A stretch of 64,000 bases of DNA from Candidatus Hydrogenedentota bacterium (GTDB lineage: Bacteria; Hydrogenedentota; Hydrogenedentia; Hydrogenedentales; SLHB01), in the NCBI GenBank assembly GCA_013359265.1, contig JABWCD010000018.1, positions 1-64,000 on the forward strand, written 5' to 3'. Below are positions 33,538 to 44,088 of this stretch, piece by piece; position 1 is the stretch's first letter, and each line of letters opens with the position of its first letter. A program made the position numbers and the translations under genes. Under the pieces are notes generated by a model, which saw nothing but the letters and a program-made list of their open reading frames with translations, did not search any database and had not been told where the DNA came from.

Positions 33538-36500
33538 CTTCGCGCTCGTTCTCAAGAGCCTCGTTCATTATCGCCGTGCGCACCTCGGACTGATGATCGG
33601 CACCGCGCTTGCCGCGGCGATCGTGACCGGCGCGCTCGCCGTCGGCGATTCCGTGAATCATACGCTGCGCACCTACGCTTTACAGCGGCTGGGCAACGCG
33701 GAAGCCGCCGTCGTGTCGGCGGATCGCCTTTTCTCGAACGAGCTCGTTACGGCGTTGCGCGAAAAAGTGAGCGCGCCTATTGCCTCTGCATTCGTCCTGC
33801 AAGGCATGGCCATCTACCAGGACGCATCGTCCGGCCATCGCGCACAGGCGAACAACGTGCAGGCCATTGGTGTCGATGCTGAGCTTTGGAGACTCGTGGA
33901 CACACCCCCGATCGCCCCGGGCCGCCGCGAAGCCGTGCTCAATTCGCACCTCGCTGAATCGCTCGGCGCGAAGCCCGGCGACACCGTGGCGCTGCGCATT
34001 CCGAAGCCGGGCCTCCTCTCGCGTGACGCGCCGCTTTCCTCGCGTGAGGAAGAAGCCTCCATCCGGGCGAACTTCACCGTCAAGACCATCGCGACGGACG
34101 CGCAGTTCGGGAGGTTCAGCCTGTCCGCGAGCCAATTCCCGCCGTCGAATTTTTTCGTGAATATCGCGGACCTGCAACAACTTGCCGAAAACGAGGGGAA
34201 AGCGAACCTGATACTCGCGGGGCGAGGCGCGACGCTCGACGCGATAGACGACGCGCTCGCGAAATCGTGGAAGCCGGAGTTTTCGGGGCTGCGCGCAACG
34301 GTGCGCGGCGGCGTCGTGCAACTGGAGTCAGACCGCATATTCTTTGACGCGGCCACTGAACGTGCCGCACTCGAGATTCCCGGCGGGCAAGGCGCGTTGA
34401 CATACCTCGTAAACTCGATCGGCGAAGGCGCGCGATCGACGCCGTACTCGTTCATGACCGCGGGCGGCCCGCTGACTGCGGACCTGCGCGACGACGAAAT
34501 CGTCGTCAACCAATGGCTCGCGGACCAACTCGCAACGCGCGAAGGCGAGAACGTCTCCGTCGCCTACTACGAAGTGCTGCCGTCGAACAAGTTTGTCGAG
34601 CACGTGCGTGAATTCACCATAAAGCGCGTGGTGCCAATGGCCGATCTCGCGCAAGAAAGGGAACTCGTGCCGGAGTTCCCGGGCCTGAGCAACGTCGAGA
34701 GCTGCAAGGATTGGAAGATCGGTATGCCGATGGACGAAAAGCTGCTCGAGGACAAGCCGAACGAGGAGTATTGGAAGGAACACAAGCAAACGCCGAAGGC
34801 GCTGGTTTCGCTCGCGGCGGGCCAGTCGATGTGGGCGAACCGGTTTGGCAACCTTACGGCCGTTCGCTTCGCGGACACACAACCCGATCAGGTGATGGCG
34901 CAACTTGCACAGCGCATGTCTCCGCGCGACGCGGGTCTCGTAGTGCGCGCGATCCGCGAGGACGCCGCCGCCGCCGTGAACCAGGCGACTAACCTCGGTG
35001 GTTTGTTTCTCGGCCTCAGCTTCTTCCTTCTTATCTCCGCGCTAATTCTCACGGGCCTGCTATATGCATTTGGCGCGCAGCAGCGCTCAGAGGAACTGGG
35101 CGTGCTGGCCGCGCTCGGTTTTGCGAAGGGCCGCATCTACCGCATCATGCTCGGTGAGGCGCTGCTCGTGGCGTTGCCCGGCGCGCTGCTCGGCACGGTG
35201 TTCGGCGTGGGCTACGCCTGGGCGCTGATGATCGGCCTTGCGCACTACTGGCAGAACGCAGTCGGCCGCATCCCCATTCTGTTTAGCACGACCCCGCTGA
35301 CCTTCATCGTCGGACTTGTTTGCACCATCGCGTGCGCACTTGTCATCGCCGCATTTACCGTGCGCCGCCTGTTGCAGCACCAAGTCAGCGATCTTGTGCG
35401 CGCGGACTTCACGCAGGAGCACCGCGTGCGGTCCAGCGGCGTGGTCGCGTTGTCGTTCGCGTGCGTGTCGATCCTGCTAGCCGTCGCGTTGGTCGTGTTC
35501 GCGCTCGTGTCCCCGCCCGCGGACGCAGCGGGGATATTCTTCGGTTCCGGCACGCTCGCATTGGCCGGCGGACTGCTTATCGCGCGCCACCTTCTGTCAC
35601 GCTCGGCAAGCGCAAAGCTTACGCCCCGGCGGCCGACGTCGGCGCGCCTCGCACTGTTGAATGCCACGCGCCGCCGCGGACGCAGCCTCGGTATCGTCTC
35701 GTCGCTCGCCGCGGGCGGATTCCTTGTGCTTGCGGTGTCGTCGATGCAGAGCGACGTGAGCGCAGACGCGGACAAGCGCTGGTCCGGCACCGGCGGGTTT
35801 GCGCTCTACGCGGAATCGACGCTGCCCATTCTCGATCCCGCGGAGATCGACAAGACGGCGCCCGGCGTGACTGCGCACGGCGTCCGTGTGCTCGATGGCG
35901 ACGATGCAAGCTGCCTCAACCTCAACCACGCGATCCGTCCGCGCGTGCTCGGCGTGGACGCGGAACAGTTTGCGGCGATGGGCGCGTTCGTCGACGAATC
36001 GGGCGCAGACCTGTGGCGCCTGCTCGATCGCGACCTCGGCGACGGCGTCATTCCCGCGCTGGTCGGCGACTCGGACACCGCCATGTGGACGTTGAAAAAG
36101 AAGACCGGAATCGAAAATGGCGACATGCTCGCCTATCGCGACGACTCGGGCCGGGACGTAACGCTGAAGCTTGTAGGCAAACTGCCCATGCGCCTGTCGG
36201 TATTCTCGGGCACGCTGCTCGTGTCGGCAAAACACTTCACGCGCCTCTGGCCGTCCCAGGAAGGTTTTCGCGTGTTCGTGATCGACGCGCCCGCCCTCGA
36301 TTCAGACGACACAATTGTACAATTGCAGAAGGAATTCGACCGTAGCGGGCTTGATGTCGTCACATCGGTCCACCGCCTCGAACTGTTTCATGCCGTCGAG
36401 GGCACCTACCTGAGCATGTTCCTTGTGCTTGGCGGCGTGGGCTTGTTGCTGGGCGCCACGGCTACAGGCGTCGTCGTGTTGCGCAATCTCATCGAGCGCC

Positions 36501-36784
36501 GCCGCGAAATCGCGTTGCTTCGCGCGGTAGGGTTCACGCCGCGCGCCGTCGTCAACCTGCTATCCTACGAGTATGGGTTCCTCCTGGTGCTGGGCACGCT
36601 TATCGGCGGCGTAGCGTCCGTCATCGCGATGCTCCCAGCACTCACATCGTCGCACGCCGAAACCTCGCCGGTATGGCGCCTTGCGGTTTTCGCGCTCGTA
36701 CTGGTCAGCGCGCTCGTGTGCGCTGCGGCAGCCATCGCCGCCGGTCTCAAGAGAACTGGGACGGACGACCTCCGCGCTGAGTAG
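33530..36784 (+). CDS. Large FtsX-like ABC transporter permease (YbbP/MacB class)
   Basis: This 1084-residue inner-membrane protein has an N-terminal helix (about 19-40), a large periplasmic domain (about 60-480), a first FtsX core (about 490-615), a further pair of helices (about 640-690), a second periplasmic domain and a C-terminal FtsX core (about 965-1075). Both cores show the ELGVLAALGF / EIALLRAVGF coupling motif that contacts the ATPase. The ten-helix, two-core layout resembles YbbP-type permeases. The ATG overlaps the ATPase gene. The upstream lipoprotein could be its partner. Confidence 0.88.
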   Translation: MSSFALVLKSLVHYRRAHLGLMIGTALAAAIVTGALAVGDSVNHTLRTYALQRLGNAEAAVVSADRLFSNELVTALREKVSAPIASAFVLQGMAIYQDASSGHRAQANNVQAIGVDAELWRLVDTPPIAPGRREAVLNSHLAESLGAKPGDTVALRIPKPGLLSRDAPLSSREEEASIRANFTVKTIATDAQFGRFSLSASQFPPSNFFVNIADLQQLAENEGKANLILAGRGATLDAIDDALAKSWKPEFSGLRATVRGGVVQLESDRIFFDAATERAALEIPGGQGALTYLVNSIGEGARSTPYSFMTAGGPLTADLRDDEIVVNQWLADQLATREGENVSVAYYEVLPSNKFVEHVREFTIKRVVPMADLAQERELVPEFPGLSNVESCKDWKIGMPMDEKLLEDKPNEEYWKEHKQTPKALVSLAAGQSMWANRFGNLTAVRFADTQPDQVMAQLAQRMSPRDAGLVVRAIREDAAAAVNQATNLGGLFLGLSFFLLISALILTGLLYAFGAQQRSEELGVLAALGFAKGRIYRIMLGEALLVALPGALLGTVFGVGYAWALMIGLAHYWQNAVGRIPILFSTTPLTFIVGLVCTIACALVIAAFTVRRLLQHQVSDLVRADFTQEHRVRSSGVVALSFACVSILLAVALVVFALVSPPADAAGIFFGSGTLALAGGLLIARHLLSRSASAKLTPRRPTSARLALLNATRRRGRSLGIVSSLAAGGFLVLAVSSMQSDVSADADKRWSGTGGFALYAESTLPILDPAEIDKTAPGVTAHGVRVLDGDDASCLNLNHAIRPRVLGVDAEQFAAMGAFVDESGADLWRLLDRDLGDGVIPALVGDSDTAMWTLKKKTGIENGDMLAYRDDSGRDVTLKLVGKLPMRLSVFSGTLLVSAKHFTRLWPSQEGFRVFVIDAPALDSDDTIVQLQKEFDRSGLDVVTSVHRLELFHAVEGTYLSMFLVLGGVGLLLGATATGVVVLRNLIERRREIALLRAVGFTPRAVVNLLSYEYGFLLVLGTLIGGVASVIAMLPALTSSHAETSPVWRLAVFALVLVSALVCAAAAIAAGLKRTGTDDLRAE

Positions 36785-36979
36785 TCCTAAGTCAAGAGTT
36801 TGGCGGGGCCCGTTTTTCGCGGTTTGACAGGCCGCCGAGCATAAGCGGATTTTCGTCTGCGGATTTCGCTCGTGGTATCGATCCTTGGAATCAATTTCTC
36901 AAATTGCGCCGCGCGGAATCCATGATTGGGACGCTATACCGTTCCACGACACGATGCATCGAGGCCATACGAAAGGAAG

Positions 36980-37008
36980 CCGGGGGCATCTGGAAGAGAC
37001 GCCCCCGG
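36980..37008 (-). terminator. Terminator-like hairpin after the prepilin gene
   Basis: CCGGGGGC (36980-36987) and GCCCCCGG (37001-37008) form a perfect 8-bp stem with a 13-base loop. On the minus strand it is followed by CTTCCTTTC. It lies 26 bases past the stop codon of the DUF1559 gene. The rest of the gap back to 36785 shows no other strong signal. Confidence 0.5.
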
Positions 37009-37033
37009 ACTATCGACGGTGACTTGGGTCGGA

Positions 37034-37984
37034 CTATAGACCCTGCAAGACCGCCATTAACTGGTTAACCGGCCACTTACCAGGATACTTGATGAATTCG
37101 ACGTGCCCGTCCATGTACAGCGTATTCGAACCGCCGGGTTGGTGATTGAATTCCTGTCCCATGTCGGTACTCACCCAATCACCCATGATGGGAAGTTCGG
37201 ACTGGGCCTTCGCCGAGCCTGCGGGATTGTTGATATCGGTGATCATGAACCGTTCGATGCCTTCGCGCACGCGACGAATGGTCTGATTCCCAAAGGTTGG
37301 CAATGAAACGGTGAAATCATTATCCATCGCATTTAGCACGGTTTGGCCGGCTGGAGTGGTAGCAGGGATAGCGACGCCGCCCACTGCATCGAGAATTCCC
37401 TGCCAGTTTCCAAGAAAAAGCGCGGCGTCTAGGCCCAAGGGATGAGCAAGCAACGTATCCAGATCGATCACGCCTGCCCAGTTTGCATCCGACAGGCCGG
37501 GTATCGTGCTGTTCCAACCGAGGTACAAATAGCTACACGTACCATCGTCCGGTTCACAGGGATAGAACTGCTCATTGGGGGAAACTATCGCAGTCGAATT
37601 ACCCACATTGTCGATCACAATATTCGCCAAGTTATCGGCCTGGTTGTATACCTCAACGACGTCATTGCCCGTCGTGGATGATGGGCACAAACTCACGGCC
37701 GCATCCGTTAGGTATTCCGGAAAGACATCGAAGAAGTTCAGGATGAACTCCCCTTCCGGTTCGTCGCATGCCATCATCTTCTGGCGTGGGAATTTTTCTC
37801 CCGGCGACTCGCCGCTGTACATCTTGAAGACGATACCCATTTGTTTCAGGTTATTCTGGCAGGAAGCGCGGCGGGCGGCCTCGCGTGCGCGCGCCAAAGC
37901 CGGCAACAGTATCGCCGCGAGAATGGCAATGATGGCGATAACCACAAGCAGTTCGATTAGCGTAAATCCGTGTCTTAATCTCAT
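37034..37984 (-). CDS. DUF1559 type II secretion-type prepilin, H-X9-DG protein
   Basis: The 316-residue protein has a class III prepilin signal: MRLRHG followed by [24 protein letters not shown], with Gly6 before the cleavage point and Glu at +5. The C-terminal block [18 protein letters not shown] is the H-X9-DG-type ending. DUF1559 proteins are very abundant in planctomycete-type genomes and are thought to be pseudopilins. GGGAGA precedes the ATG. The upstream open frame of 40 codons has no ribosome site and is left out. Confidence 0.93.
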   Translation of the reverse strand: MRLRHGFTLIELLVVIAIIAILAAILLPALARAREAARRASCQNNLKQMGIVFKMYSGESPGEKFPRQKMMACDEPEGEFILNFFDVFPEYLTDAAVSLCPSSTTGNDVVEVYNQADNLANIVIDNVGNSTAIVSPNEQFYPCEPDDGTCSYLYLGWNSTIPGLSDANWAGVIDLDTLLAHPLGLDAALFLGNWQGILDAVGGVAIPATTPAGQTVLNAMDNDFTVSLPTFGNQTIRRVREGIERFMITDINNPAGSAKAQSELPIMGDWVSTDMGQEFNHQPGGSNTLYMDGHVEFIKYPGKWPVNQLMAVLQGL

Positions 37985-38168
37985 CGTTCGGTCTCCCAAA
38001 GTCACGCTATTGTTTTTTGAATACAACCCGGACTTTTTGTTCCGTGTGCGTTCGTGCGCTTCCCCCTGAATGGGTGCTGTAACGCACGCGGAACCACCAC
38101 ACACAGCCGTAACGGAGATTGCGCTGGTTGATTCCTCCTATGTTGATTCCCTACCGAGCGAGTCCACT

Positions 38169-38183
38169 GCAAGAACTTCTTGC
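38169..38183. promoter_or_regulatory. Perfect 7-1-7 palindrome, possible operator
   Basis: GCAAGAA and TTCTTGC flank a single C. The site lies about 185 bases before the prepilin gene. It could bind a dimeric regulator of that gene; no regulator can be named. Confidence 0.3.
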
Positions 38184-38271
38184 GCAAAAGAAAGTCAGGC
38201 GCATCCCCTATGCGTTGTGCAACAGGGCAATCGGACCATAGGTTTCGCACGCCAAATTGTTCGCAGCGCCC

Positions 38272-38297
38272 AAAAACGAAGTGAAGCCCCTCACTTC
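38272..38297 (-). terminator. Intrinsic terminator of the alpha/beta hydrolase gene
   Basis: On the minus strand GAAGTGA and TCACTTC form a 7-bp stem with a 6-base loop, followed by GTTTTT. It lies about 97 bases after the hydrolase stop codon. Confidence 0.65.
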
Positions 38298-38393
38298 ATT
38301 GTCACCAGAAAGTTCAGTCTACGCCGCAGAGGCAAAGTTGTCCAGACAAAATTCAATTCGCGTGTCAACTGAGAACTCGCGGGAGTGTGCGGC

Positions 38394-39296
38394 TCAAACG
38401 CGGCCAGCGAACCAGTCCACGATGCGCAGCAGTGCGCGTCCGATTGGGCTGTCTTTCTCGCCGGGCCAATCCTTCTGTTTGATGCGGCCATCGAAGCCGT
38501 GTGGGCCTCCATCGACGGTGATAAAGTCGTGTTCTACGCCTGCATCCTTCAACTTCCTGGCCATATCCACGCTCCGCTCGTACGGCACATCGGTATCGGC
38601 ATTGCCGTGGAGGAGGAGCGTCGGCGGGTAGTCGCGCGTGACGTTGCGTTCGGGGCAGTACGGCGTGAACGCGGCGTCGTCCGACCTGGGGTCAACGCCC
38701 ATGATCTCCTTCGGCCAGTTCCCGGTCTGCCGGCACCAAAGGTAGAACCGAAAACGATCCGGCCCTCCGCGGTGCGTCTCCGATATCGGGTCGCCGCCTA
38801 CGACGCCGCGCGCTTCTTCTTCGGATACGCGCGGCATCCGGCAATAGAACGGATCGGGTTCGCTGTACCACGGGCCGACGATGTCGCCGTAGCCGTAGAG
38901 CGAGACGAGGGCCTTCGGGCGCGGGACCACCGCGAACCCCGTCATCAGCGTGAGGTAGCCGCCGGCGGACCCACCGATAACACCTACACGGGTGGAGTCG
39001 AGGTTGCACTGCTTCGGCAGCGCCTCGCAGATGCTGCGGAACGCCTCGCGCACGTCTTCGATGATCTCCGGCAGTTTGGTTTCGGGCGCGAGGCGGTAAT
39101 CGATCGAGACCTGCGCGTACCCCTTCTCGGTGAGCATCTCGCGCACGACGGGATGCGTCCATGATCGGCCCCCGCCGATGAGTGCGCCACCATGTATCCA
39201 GACGATGATCGGAGCGGGTACGGTGATCTTCGGGCGGTAAAGGTCGTACCGAATTGAACAGCCTTGAACGACACGATAAATGTACGTTTCCAGCAT
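38394..39296 (-). CDS. Alpha/beta hydrolase (HSL/BD-FAE-like esterase)
   Basis: The 300-residue enzyme shows the oxyanion motif [14 protein letters not shown] near 32-45, the nucleophile elbow GGSAGG, the acid in [12 protein letters not shown] and the base in DGGPHGFDG, a complete Ser-Asp-His triad. It resembles hormone-sensitive-lipase and feruloyl-esterase-like hydrolases acting on small or carbohydrate esters. There is no signal peptide. GGGAGG lies 5-6 bases before the chosen ATG; the open frame upstream is not supported. It is divergent from the amidohydrolase gene. Confidence 0.87.
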   Translation of the reverse strand: MLETYIYRVVQGCSIRYDLYRPKITVPAPIIVWIHGGALIGGGRSWTHPVVREMLTEKGYAQVSIDYRLAPETKLPEIIEDVREAFRSICEALPKQCNLDSTRVGVIGGSAGGYLTLMTGFAVVPRPKALVSLYGYGDIVGPWYSEPDPFYCRMPRVSEEEARGVVGGDPISETHRGGPDRFRFYLWCRQTGNWPKEIMGVDPRSDDAAFTPYCPERNVTRDYPPTLLLHGNADTDVPYERSVDMARKLKDAGVEHDFITVDGGPHGFDGRIKQKDWPGEKDSPIGRALLRIVDWFAGRV

Positions 39297-39455
39297 GGCG
39301 CCTCCCGGGACAATAACCGTAGCAGCGGCGAAAAGCCTTGCACAAGGGGGACAGATTGCGCACAATCGAGGTCGGGCTGCAATGTGCGATGCGCGACCGC
39401 GCGAAACGTGCAATTGACGGACAGGTGGGAGCTGCCAGTAACGGAGGGCCGGTTC

Positions 39456-40976
39456 ATGTGGGTTCCGAAGTGGTATCGGGATCGGAAGAAGGGCATCGAG
39501 AGCCCGATTCCGACGCAGGTCGTGTCGAACGAGGAATTCATCCCGCGCCCGCAGACGCGCGAGCAGGCGCAGGTCGAATGGTTGATCGGCAAGCTCGCCG
39601 AGGAGAAATCCAGGAAGCTCGGCATGGAGCGGCGCGCGTTTCTGGCGAGTTCAATGGGCATCGCGACCGCCTTCATGGCGAGCAACATGGTCTACGGGAA
39701 CTACTGGAACGTCGCCGAGGCGGAGACGTTGGAACCTGGCGCGTACGAGGACAAGTTTCCCAAGGGCGAGTACTTCATCTTCGACGTGCAGACGCACTTC
39801 ACGAACGGTTTCAATCTCGGCTTTCGCAGCGCGCCGTTCATCCGCAGCATGGGTTTCAAGCTAAGCGAAGATGCGGAGGCGTACAGCTTCGAGAATTTCG
39901 TCAAGGAGATGTTCTTCGACAGCGAGACGAGCCTCATCTGCATTTCCGGCGTGCCAGGAAAGGAGATCAACCGTGGCGCGGACGGCGCGATCCTCGAGGG
40001 CAAGGACCGTTCGCCGGGAATGTTGGGCCTGTTGCCAAGCTGGCTGATGTCGGAACGCAAGTATGAGCTGAACGAAATCGCAGGGTCGCAGCGCGCGCTG
40101 TGCCAGGGCAATTGCGCGCCGAACCATTATTGGGACAAGGCGGCGAACAAACCCGCGTTCAACGAACTGTTCGAGCAGATGGAACGCGAGGTGAAGCAGT
40201 ACAAGATCGATTCGTGGAAGTGGTATTGCCACATGGACCCGGCGAAATCGGGAAACGGGTTCCGGCTCGACGACGAGGCGATGACCTATCCGTTCTATGA
40301 AAAGTCGAAGGAACTGGGGCTGAAAACCTTCAGCATTCACAAGGGCTACGCGTCACAATCGCGCATGCTCGGTCATTTCGCGCATCCCGGCGACGTCGAG
40401 AAGGCGGCGCTGGCGCACCCCGACATTTCGTTCATTGTCTATCACTCGGCCATGAAACACGGCCCCGGCGAGCCGGAGTTCGACAAGGACGGCACGTTCA
40501 ATCCGGAGACAGGCGATTTTGAGTGGCACCGCGAGCTGATGGCGATTAAGAAGCGCAATCCGGGGATGAACAACGTCTATTGCGAGATTGGCTCGGCGTT
40601 CGGCACGCTCGCGATCGTACATCCGCAACTCGCGCAGCATCTCATCGGGCAGAATATCAAGCACTATGGCGTAGACCACGTGATTTGGGGGACGGACTGT
40701 CTGTGGTGGGGTTCGCCACAATGGGTCATCGATGCGTTCAAGCGGCTCGAGATTTCCGATGAATTGTGCGAGAAGTATGGCTATTCGAAGCTGACGAAGG
40801 AAGACAAAGCGAAAATCTTCGGGCTAAATGCCGCGAGAATTTACGGCATCGATGTGAACGCCGCGCGCACGAATTTCCCGAAGGATACGTTGAGCAGGTT
40901 GAAGACGGCGTATGTGGAACAGGGCATTCTGCGCGACAATGCCGCACATGGGTGGGTACGGGCGGAGAGCGCGTAG
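39456..40976 (+). CDS. Amidohydrolase family protein with Tat-like signal
   Basis: The 506-residue protein has an unusually long N-terminus (about 55 residues) before [19 protein letters not shown], a twin-arginine-like signal. The mature part is an Amidohydrolase_2 TIM barrel: FIFDVQTHF carries a D-x-Q-T-H variant of the usual Hx[17 protein letters not shown] and the late [11 protein letters not shown] with the metal Asp. Relatives include decarboxylases and lactonases, and the substrate is unknown. GGAGGG lies 6 bases before the ATG. Confidence 0.82.
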   Translation: MWVPKWYRDRKKGIESPIPTQVVSNEEFIPRPQTREQAQVEWLIGKLAEEKSRKLGMERRAFLASSMGIATAFMASNMVYGNYWNVAEAETLEPGAYEDKFPKGEYFIFDVQTHFTNGFNLGFRSAPFIRSMGFKLSEDAEAYSFENFVKEMFFDSETSLICISGVPGKEINRGADGAILEGKDRSPGMLGLLPSWLMSERKYELNEIAGSQRALCQGNCAPNHYWDKAANKPAFNELFEQMEREVKQYKIDSWKWYCHMDPAKSGNGFRLDDEAMTYPFYEKSKELGLKTFSIHKGYASQSRMLGHFAHPGDVEKAALAHPDISFIVYHSAMKHGPGEPEFDKDGTFNPETGDFEWHRELMAIKKRNPGMNNVYCEIGSAFGTLAIVHPQLAQHLIGQNIKHYGVDHVIWGTDCLWWGSPQWVIDAFKRLEISDELCEKYGYSKLTKEDKAKIFGLNAARIYGIDVNAARTNFPKDTLSRLKTAYVEQGILRDNAAHGWVRAESA

Positions 40977-41006
40977 CGATTGCGTCCGGTCAACATGTTA
41001 GCCATT

Positions 41007-41095
<89 letters not shown>

Positions 41096-41120
<25 letters not shown>

Positions 41121-42046
41121 CAACATGCGTCGTGGTTCTATTCATAGGCGCCGGTGCAATATGTGGTGGGGCGACGCCAAAACTCGATCCCGCGTCATGG
41201 GGTAGCGATCACGTTGGTCAGCCCGTGCCTACGTACGAGGACGGTAATACGTGCTTGTTCTGTCACCGTACGTCGATAGGTCCAGCGTGGCAGACAAACA
41301 GGCATGCGACGACGATTCGTTCGTTGGCAGACGAGCCCAACGCAGCACAATTGAATGAGAAAGCAAAGGGCGCCGAATTTGTCATGGGCCGGAACGCGCG
41401 GCTGCGGTTTCTAAAACCGACCGATGCGTACGGTACGCTTGCGCTGCTGGGCGCGTCGTGGTTGCCCGAGACGAAGACGTGGAAGGGTAGCGCAACGTGG
41501 GACAGCGCGAAATTCGGCGCAAAATGCTCGGGGTGTCATGCGTCGGGAGTGGATAGCACGACAAAGACATTTCAGATGCCGTCGCTCGACTGTCACACGT
41601 GCCACGGGCTCGCGGTGCCCGAACACACGGAGGACGGTGGGCTGATGCTGCTGTCGGTCCAAGGTTCGACGCGGCCGGAAGTCGAGGTTTCGATCTGCGG
41701 CTCGTGCCATTTGCGTGGCGGGAAATCGAAGAGCACAGGTTTGGCGTATCCGAATAACTTTGTCCCGGGCGATAATTTGTTGAAGGACTTCGAAGTCGAA
41801 CTGTCCGAAGCCCGCATCGCCAAGGAGGGGCTGGGCGACGCCCACATCCTGCAGAACGTCCGCGACGTAGCGGTGCTCGGCAAGACGGACATGATGTGCA
41901 CAACGTGCCACGACGTACATGGCGAAACGGCCGCGAAACACACAATGCTCCAGACGCGGCCGTCGTGTTTCGTCTGTCACATTGGCGAGGGACCGCTGAA
42001 GGCCGTGCGCCCATACGAACGGCACAGCGAAACATGCGAGTACTAG
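41096..42046 (+). CDS. Exported six-heme c-type cytochrome
   Basis: The 316-residue protein carries six CXXCH heme sites at residues 53-57, 144-148, 166-170, 201-205, 268-272 and 291-295. Extra histidines (for example His70, His250, His281) may be distal ligands. The N-terminus is a signal peptide whose first eight residues (MTSRSTST) are encoded by a repeat arm. No strong ribosome site is seen, and no other in-frame start precedes the signal core. The layout resembles tetra/octaheme cytochrome c family proteins that carry electrons in the periplasm. It opens a run of four same-strand genes. Confidence 0.88.
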
Positions 42047-42050
42047 GAGT

Positions 42051-42341
42051 ATGCGATGCACGTGCGGATTCGATTTTGTCAAAGCGGCGCTTGCCTCAAT
42101 CCGGGGCCGAAAGAAGAGGAAGTATGAATCGTACGCGATAATCGCGGACGAAGACTACGTCAGGTGCGTCCGGTTGGAGTGCAAGGCGCTTGCGGCCCCC
42201 GATAAGCAGTCCAAGCTGCGCTACGTTGCGAGATCCGCGACGCTTGTGGGCACGGTGAAGGTGTGTCCGAAATGTTCGGCCCTGCTGTTGATCAAGCCGA
42301 AAACGGCGGAGTTGGTCCGGTACACGAAGACCAAGGAATAG
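42051..42341 (+). CDS. Small zinc-ribbon-like protein
   Basis: The 96-residue protein begins MRCTCGFDF and ends with a CPKC block (near 73-76), which together suggest a four-cysteine zinc ribbon; Cys48 or Cys54 are other candidates. It is basic (SIRGRKKRK) and has no signal peptide. AGGAG is unusually close to the ATG. It lies 4 bases after the cytochrome gene. Function unknown. Confidence 0.65.
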   Translation: MRCTCGFDFVKAALASIRGRKKRKYESYAIIADEDYVRCVRLECKALAAPDKQSKLRYVARSATLVGTVKVCPKCSALLLIKPKTAELVRYTKTKE

Positions 42342-42351
42342 GAGCATCGAA

Positions 42352-42627
42352 ATGACTGCAAACGCGACTCCGGATTACGAACATCTGCCGCCGGGTCAAC
42401 CTATGGATGAGACCGACGTGAGCCTGCGCGCGTATCTGTCGCGGCTCTCCGACGAGCACCTCGCGAAGTACGATCCATCGTGGACCGACGAACAGGTCAT
42501 GGAGTGGGACGGCAATTTTCGCATGGACGGCAATCTGATGCTGGTGTGCGTGGAGCGCGACGTGGACATCGACGAGTTCCGCCACGTCCTGGAGGACCAC
42601 CTGCGTTTTCGCAGAATTACGAAGTGA
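42352..42627 (+). CDS. Small acidic protein of unknown function
   Basis: The 91-residue protein is acidic and cytoplasmic by appearance ([41 protein letters not shown]). I do not recognise it. TAGGAG lies 8 bases before the ATG, and the gene sits between the zinc-ribbon and ceramidase-like genes with short gaps, so it is very likely translated. Confidence 0.6.
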   Translation: MTANATPDYEHLPPGQPMDETDVSLRAYLSRLSDEHLAKYDPSWTDEQVMEWDGNFRMDGNLMLVCVERDVDIDEFRHVLEDHLRFRRITK

Positions 42628-42632
42628 GGATC

Positions 42633-44075
42633 ATGACAAGTTTCTCGTATGCGCCTGTACTGATTGCTTTTGCCATTGGCCTCGTGCCTGCGATGGCTTC
42701 TTTTGCGGGCACGCTTCATGTGGGCGCGGCGAGCGTCAGCATCACGCCCGACAGACCTGTCGCGCTCGATGGTCAAATGATGACGCGCGTGTCGAAGAGC
42801 GTCTTGACTCCCGTGACCGCAAACGCGCTCGCATTGGAAACGCGGGATGGCAATACAGTGACCGAACAGGCCGTGTTTGTGTCCTGCGACCTGCCGTTCA
42901 TTGTCGAGAGCGTTTCGCGTGGGGCGCACGAACGCGTGACGCAACGCGTACCCGATTTCGACGTAAATAAACTCATCATCAGTGCGACACACACGCACAC
43001 CGCGCCCGTCACCGAAACGGGAACCTACGAAATCCCCAGCAGCGCGATGCAGCCGGCGGAATATGTCGAGTTTCTCGCGGATCGCATTGCTGATGTCGTC
43101 GCGCAGGCGTGGGCAGCGCGCAAACCCGCGTCGGTTGGATGGGGACTCGGTCACGCCGTCGTAGCAATTAATCGGAGATCGGTATACGCGGACGGCACCG
43201 CGCAGATGTACGGCCCGACCGACGCGCCCAACTTTCGCGGTTTCGAAGGCGGCGAAGACCACACCGTCGAGGCGCTGTGCTTCTGGGGCGCGGATGAAAA
43301 GCTAATCGCGACAGCGGTGAACGTTGCGTGTCCGTCACAGGAAGTGGAAGGACTTTGGATGATCGACGCGGACTTTTGGCACCCCGTGCGCGAATCATTG
43401 CGAGCAAAACACGGAAGCGATCTTGTCGTGTTGGCATGGACCGGAGCGGCGGGCGATCAGTCGCCGCACCTCATGTACAACAAACGCGCCGAGGAGCGCA
43501 TGCGCGAACTGCGCAAGCTGACACGCCTCGAGGAACTCGCGCGGCGGATCGTGCAGGGCTGGGAAGAGGCCTACGACGGTGCGCGTCAAGAAAAGCACGG
43601 CGACGTCGTGTTTGCCCACAGGGTAGAAACGATCGAGCTGCCGCTTCGCATCGTGACGGACGAGGAGTACACGGCCGCGAAGGCAAAGGCCGAGGAGTAC
43701 TCGAAGGACGCGAGTAAACGACGCATTATGGTGTGGCATCAGGATGCGGTCGACCGCTACGAGCGCCAGAATGCGGGCACGGCAACGCCATACAAAATGA
43801 TGCTGCACGCGATCCGGCTGGGGGACGTCGCGATTGCGACTAACGATTTCGAGCTCTACACGGAATTCGGCGTTCAGATGAAGTCGCGCAGTCCTGCGTT
43901 GCAGACATTCGTCATACAACTCGCCGGTCCGGGCACCTACGTGCCCACGCCGCGCGCCCAACGCGGTGGCGGCTACAGCGCAATCGTCGAGAGCAACGTC
44001 GTCGGCGCGGAAGGTGGGCAGGTGCTCGTCGAGAAGACGGTCGAGGCGATAAACGGGCTTTGGCCAAGCCCATGA
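42633..44075 (+). CDS. Neutral/alkaline ceramidase-like secreted protein
   Basis: This 480-residue exported protein resembles the N-terminal catalytic domain of neutral/alkaline non-lysosomal ceramidase: VGAASVSITPDRPVALDGQM at the start, SATHTHTAPVTETG with the metal-binding histidine pair, GHAVVAINRRSVYADG, and ACPSQEVEG / WTGAAGDQSPH. Such enzymes are zinc amidases, but many bacterial relatives act on unknown substrates. The signal peptide ends near SFA. GAGGA precedes the ATG. Confidence 0.82.
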   Translation: MTSFSYAPVLIAFAIGLVPAMASFAGTLHVGAASVSITPDRPVALDGQMMTRVSKSVLTPVTANALALETRDGNTVTEQAVFVSCDLPFIVESVSRGAHERVTQRVPDFDVNKLIISATHTHTAPVTETGTYEIPSSAMQPAEYVEFLADRIADVVAQAWAARKPASVGWGLGHAVVAINRRSVYADGTAQMYGPTDAPNFRGFEGGEDHTVEALCFWGADEKLIATAVNVACPSQEVEGLWMIDADFWHPVRESLRAKHGSDLVVLAWTGAAGDQSPHLMYNKRAEERMRELRKLTRLEELARRIVQGWEEAYDGARQEKHGDVVFAHRVETIELPLRIVTDEEYTAAKAKAEEYSKDASKRRIMVWHQDAVDRYERQNAGTATPYKMMLHAIRLGDVAIATNDFELYTEFGVQMKSRSPALQTFVIQLAGPGTYVPTPRAQRGGGYSAIVESNVVGAEGGQVLVEKTVEAINGLWPSP

Positions 44076-44088
44076 TGGCAGGCAGCAG

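Larger units (their letters stand above)
37985..38393. other. 409-base intergenic region upstream of the prepilin gene
   Basis: Both flanking genes are on the minus strand, so this gap holds the terminator of the hydrolase (38272-38297) and the control region of the prepilin gene. It contains a perfect palindrome (38169-38183) and two direct GTTGATTCC repeats 15 bases apart (38127-38135, 38142-38150). No convincing -35/-10 pair or coding sequence was found. Confidence 0.55.
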
